Shown here one piece after another: positions 1 to 5,226 of a stretch of 5,226 bases of DNA. The translations under genes and the position numbers were made by a program. This DNA is from Thiohalobacter sp. (GTDB taxonomy: Bacteria > Pseudomonadota > Gammaproteobacteria > Thiohalobacterales > Thiohalobacteraceae). Location: NCBI GenBank assembly GCA_027030825.1, contig JALVEM010000044.1, positions 1 through 5,226 of the forward strand, in the 5' to 3' direction. Under the pieces are notes generated by a model, which saw only the letters and a list, made by a program, of their open reading frames with translations, searched no databases and was not told where the DNA came from. Positions within the stretch are counted from its first letter, which is position 1. The number at the start of each line of letters is the position of its first letter.

Positions 1-4231
<4,231 letters not shown>

Positions 4232-4240
4232 GAATTCAGT

Positions 4241-4244
4241 CCTC
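4241..4244 (-). promoter_or_regulatory. Shine-Dalgarno site of gltB
   Basis: The minus strand carries GAGG (within ACGAGGACTG) 9 bases before the ATG at 4231-4229. Together with the in-frame TGA at 4252-4250, this settles the start codon and hence the 20-residue propeptide. Confidence 0.8.
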
Positions 4245-4249
4245 GTCTG

Positions 4250-4333
4250 TCAAGATTCGCGGATGCCCGGAAAAGCCGGCGGGACTCGTCGCGGGCGGGC
4301 AGCCGGATCGGGCGCGCACGGTTCGTCGGCCAT
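4250..4333 (-). other. Small upstream ORF in the gltB leader (27 codons plus stop), doubtful
   Basis: An ATG at 4333-4331 opens a 27-codon frame beginning MADEPCAPDPAARPRR and ending at the TGA at 4252-4250. It is in the same frame as gltB and stops 18 bases before the gltB ATG. No convincing Shine-Dalgarno sequence precedes it. The peptide is rich in Pro, Arg and Ala with only two Glu codons and no Gln codon, so it does not look like an amino-acid-sensing attenuator peptide for glutamate. It is recorded because it lies inside the predicted leader; it may be untranslated. Confidence 0.2.
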
Positions 4334-4347
4334 GGTTCAGGCGCACA

Positions 4348-4378
4348 CGACCGTCCGGTCCGGAATCCGGAGCGGTCG
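4348..4378 (-). repeat. Dyad at the predicted gltB transcription start
   Basis: The minus strand reads CGACCG, one unpaired C, TCCGG, an 8-base loop, CCGGA, then CGGTCG. This makes an 11-base-pair stem with a single bulge. It begins about 4 bases downstream of the -10 box, over the predicted start point. It could be a regulator's binding site or a hairpin at the 5' end of the mRNA. The loop also contains CCGGA, so alternative pairing of TCCGG with it is possible. No T-run follows, so it is not an intrinsic terminator. In such GC-rich DNA a dyad of this size could arise by chance. Confidence 0.45.
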
Positions 4379-4381
4379 GCA

Positions 4382-4410
4382 AGTATAGCGTTCGGTGCAG
4401 GGGGGTTCAA
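4382..4410 (-). promoter_or_regulatory. Predicted sigma-70 promoter of gltB
   Basis: On the minus strand TTGAAC (4410-4405, four of six consensus bases) is followed by exactly 17 bases and then TATACT (4387-4382, five of six). It stands out as an AT-richer island in a very GC-rich gap. Transcription would begin near 4375, giving a leader of about 145 nt before the gltB ATG. Transcripts may also arrive from the SPOR gene upstream. I see no recognisable sigma-54 or named regulator site. Confidence 0.72.
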
Positions 4411-4429
4411 ACCGTGGAATCGGGGGGTT

Positions 4430-5226
4430 TCAGCGGGCCTTGAGACTGCCGAAGGTGCGCGGCCAGGGGCGGTTGCGGCGCACCCGGGGCGGCAGTTCGG
4501 CGATGGCGTCGCGGGCGGCGGCCCGGTCGGGATAGCTGCCGTGGATCACCACATGCCAGGGGCCACCGCGATAACGGGTCTCCACCACGCCGGTGACGGC
4601 AGGATCGAGGCCCGAGGACTTCAGAAAGCGCTCGGCAGCCTTGCGCTCCCTGACGCCGAGCAGCTGCAGGGTGTAATGCCCCGGTGGCTGGCTTGCAAAC
4701 CATTGATCGAACGAGGTGCCGGTCGCTTCCGGTATCGATCGGCCGTCGGGTTTCTCCGCGGCCCCGGCCGGTGCGGGAGCAGGGGGCTCCCCCGTTGCCG
4801 CCGCCTCGGACGGTGTGGTTCCTCCGGGCTCTCCGCTGGCAGCGGATGAGGTCGAGTCGGCCGGTGTTGCCGGTGCAGGTGTGGGTGACGGGGACTCCTG
4901 CCCGGGCCGGGGAGCCGTCGAGGCCACGGTGTCCGTGGGCACCGCGTTCGGAGCGGCCGGGGACTCGACGGGGGCGTCTTCCGGGAGCGCCTGCCGGAGT
5001 GCGGCGGCCTCCGGCGGCTCGGCCGGGCCGGCAGGCGCCTCTTCCGTGACGGGCGCTTCTGCCGTCCCGGTCGCCTCGGTCGGTGAATCGGGAGCCGGCG
5101 GTGCCGGGGTCGGAGCGGGCGTCGGTGCGGAAGGAACAGGCGATTCTTCGGACAGGCTGCTCGTCGTCGGAGGCGGGAGCGGCAGGGGGCGTTCGGTGTC
5201 GTCCGCGTCCCCGGTCCAGTCCGTAC
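4430..5226 (-). CDS. DamX-like SPOR-domain cell-division protein, C-terminal part (5' end cut by window edge)
   Basis: The frame is open from the right edge (first full codon 5224-5222) to a TGA at 4432-4430, giving 264 visible residues. Residues 1-169 are a low-complexity Pro/Ala/Thr/Ser/Glu-rich linker. A short segment, SFDQWFASQPPG (171-182), leads into a SPOR domain at about 183-262. It begins HYTLQLLG and contains GGPWHVVIHGSYPDRAAA (220-237) and the Pro-Trp near the end (253-254), as in the DamX C-terminus. SPOR domains bind peptidoglycan with denuded glycan strands at the division septum, so this domain should lie in the periplasm. In relatives of this type the missing N-terminal part carries an AAA+ ATPase and/or a membrane segment; that is inferred here. 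A GTG at 4942 could be taken as a start, but the same composition continues upstream without a stop, so it is internal. The gene lies 198 bases upstream of gltB on the same strand. Family assignment is strong; the name damX is likely but not certain. Confidence 0.88.
   Translation of the reverse strand, partial: TDWTGDADDTERPLPLPPPTTSSLSEESPVPSAPTPAPTPAPPAPDSPTEATGTAEAPVTEEAPAGPAEPPEAAALRQALPEDAPVESPAAPNAVPTDTVASTAPRPGQESPSPTPAPATPADSTSSAASGEPGGTTPSEAAATGEPPAPAPAGAAEKPDGRSIPEATGTSFDQWFASQPPGHYTLQLLGVRERKAAERFLKSSGLDPAVTGVVETRYRGGPWHVVIHGSYPDRAAARDAIAELPPRVRRNRPWPRTFGSLKAR
4718..5226 (-). other. Low-complexity Pro/Ala-rich linker region of the SPOR protein
   Basis: About 169 codons encode mainly Pro, Ala, Thr, Ser, Glu and Gly, with short degenerate Pro-Ala runs such as APTPAPTPAPPAP and SPTPAPATPAD. 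Such linkers span the periplasm between a membrane anchor and the SPOR domain; this role is inferred from the family. Codon choice is looser than in gltB: TCA, ACA, GCA, CCT and GCT all occur here, while TCA is absent from the visible gltB. I found no exact tandem repeat unit, so this is compositional bias, not a true repeat array. Confidence 0.75.

Larger units (their letters stand above)
4232..4429 (-). other. Intergenic region between the SPOR gene and gltB
   Basis: This 198-base gap holds the promoter, dyad, small upstream ORF and ribosome-binding site described separately. Just after the SPOR stop codon there are two similar tracts (AAACCCCCC and GAACCCCCC, about 20 bases apart) and a weak AAACC/GGTTT pairing, but no GC-rich stem followed by T residues. 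I therefore call no terminator here. Confidence 0.7.

Noticed and set aside
4248..4253. Perfect TTGACA as a -35 box just upstream of the gltB ATG
   Set aside because: At 16-18 bases downstream there is no -10-like sequence, and a start there would fall inside the gltB coding region and remove its ribosome-binding site.
4262..4315. CCGG-based pairings in the GC-rich leader as a riboswitch or terminator
   Set aside because: The stems are only 4-5 base pairs, with mismatches or long loops, no T-run and no match to a riboswitch core I know.
4407..4703. Minus-strand open frame of 98 codons overlapping the SPOR domain
   Set aside because: It is an out-of-frame shadow of the SPOR coding region; the translation is Arg/Pro/Gly-rich with no domain.
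4430..4942. A complete 170-residue protein starting at GTG 4942
   Set aside because: The frame stays open to the window edge with the same Pro/Ala-rich composition, and no ribosome-binding site precedes this GTG. A free SPOR domain without a membrane anchor or signal peptide would also not reach the periplasm.
4541..5049. Plus-strand open frames opposite the SPOR gene
   Set aside because: They overlap a recognised SPOR domain and linker on the other strand and show no domain or ribosome-binding site of their own.

Overview
The window is about 5.2 kb of GC-rich bacterial chromosome. All the supported coding lies on the minus strand, so it reads from the right edge to the left. Two protein genes are present, each cut by a window edge. 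Gene order, protein type and base composition suggest a high-GC gammaproteobacterium. The order (a DamX-like SPOR protein directly upstream of gltB) matches the aroK-aroB-(AAA+/SPOR protein)-gltB-gltD arrangement known from Pseudomonas and relatives. The genus cannot be fixed from the sequence alone.

Right part (about 4430-5226): the 3' end of a gene for a cell-division-type SPOR protein. The visible protein is a long Pro/Ala/Thr/Glu-rich linker followed by a C-terminal peptidoglycan-binding SPOR domain. Its N-terminal part lies outside the window.

Gap (4232-4429): 198 bases with a strong sigma-70-type promoter pointing into gltB (TTGAAC, 17 bases, TATACT), a dyad beside the predicted transcription start, a leader of about 145 nt holding a small in-frame upstream ORF, and a good Shine-Dalgarno sequence. 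I see no clear terminator after the SPOR gene, so read-through into gltB is possible.

Left part (1-4231): 1410 codons of gltB, the large (alpha) subunit of NADPH-dependent glutamate synthase (GOGAT). The start is intact, there is no frameshift, and only the last part of the C-terminal beta-helix is missing. The enzyme works with GltD, which usually lies just downstream and would be beyond the left edge. The cell-division protein and the nitrogen-assimilation enzyme share no obvious pathway. Their adjacency looks like conserved gene order, not a functional system.

The plus strand contains an open frame of 1284 codons opposite gltB. It is explained as an antisense shadow of biased codon use and is not annotated as a gene. 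I found no mobile element, CRISPR array, RNA gene or new defence-like system. This is a core-genome region.
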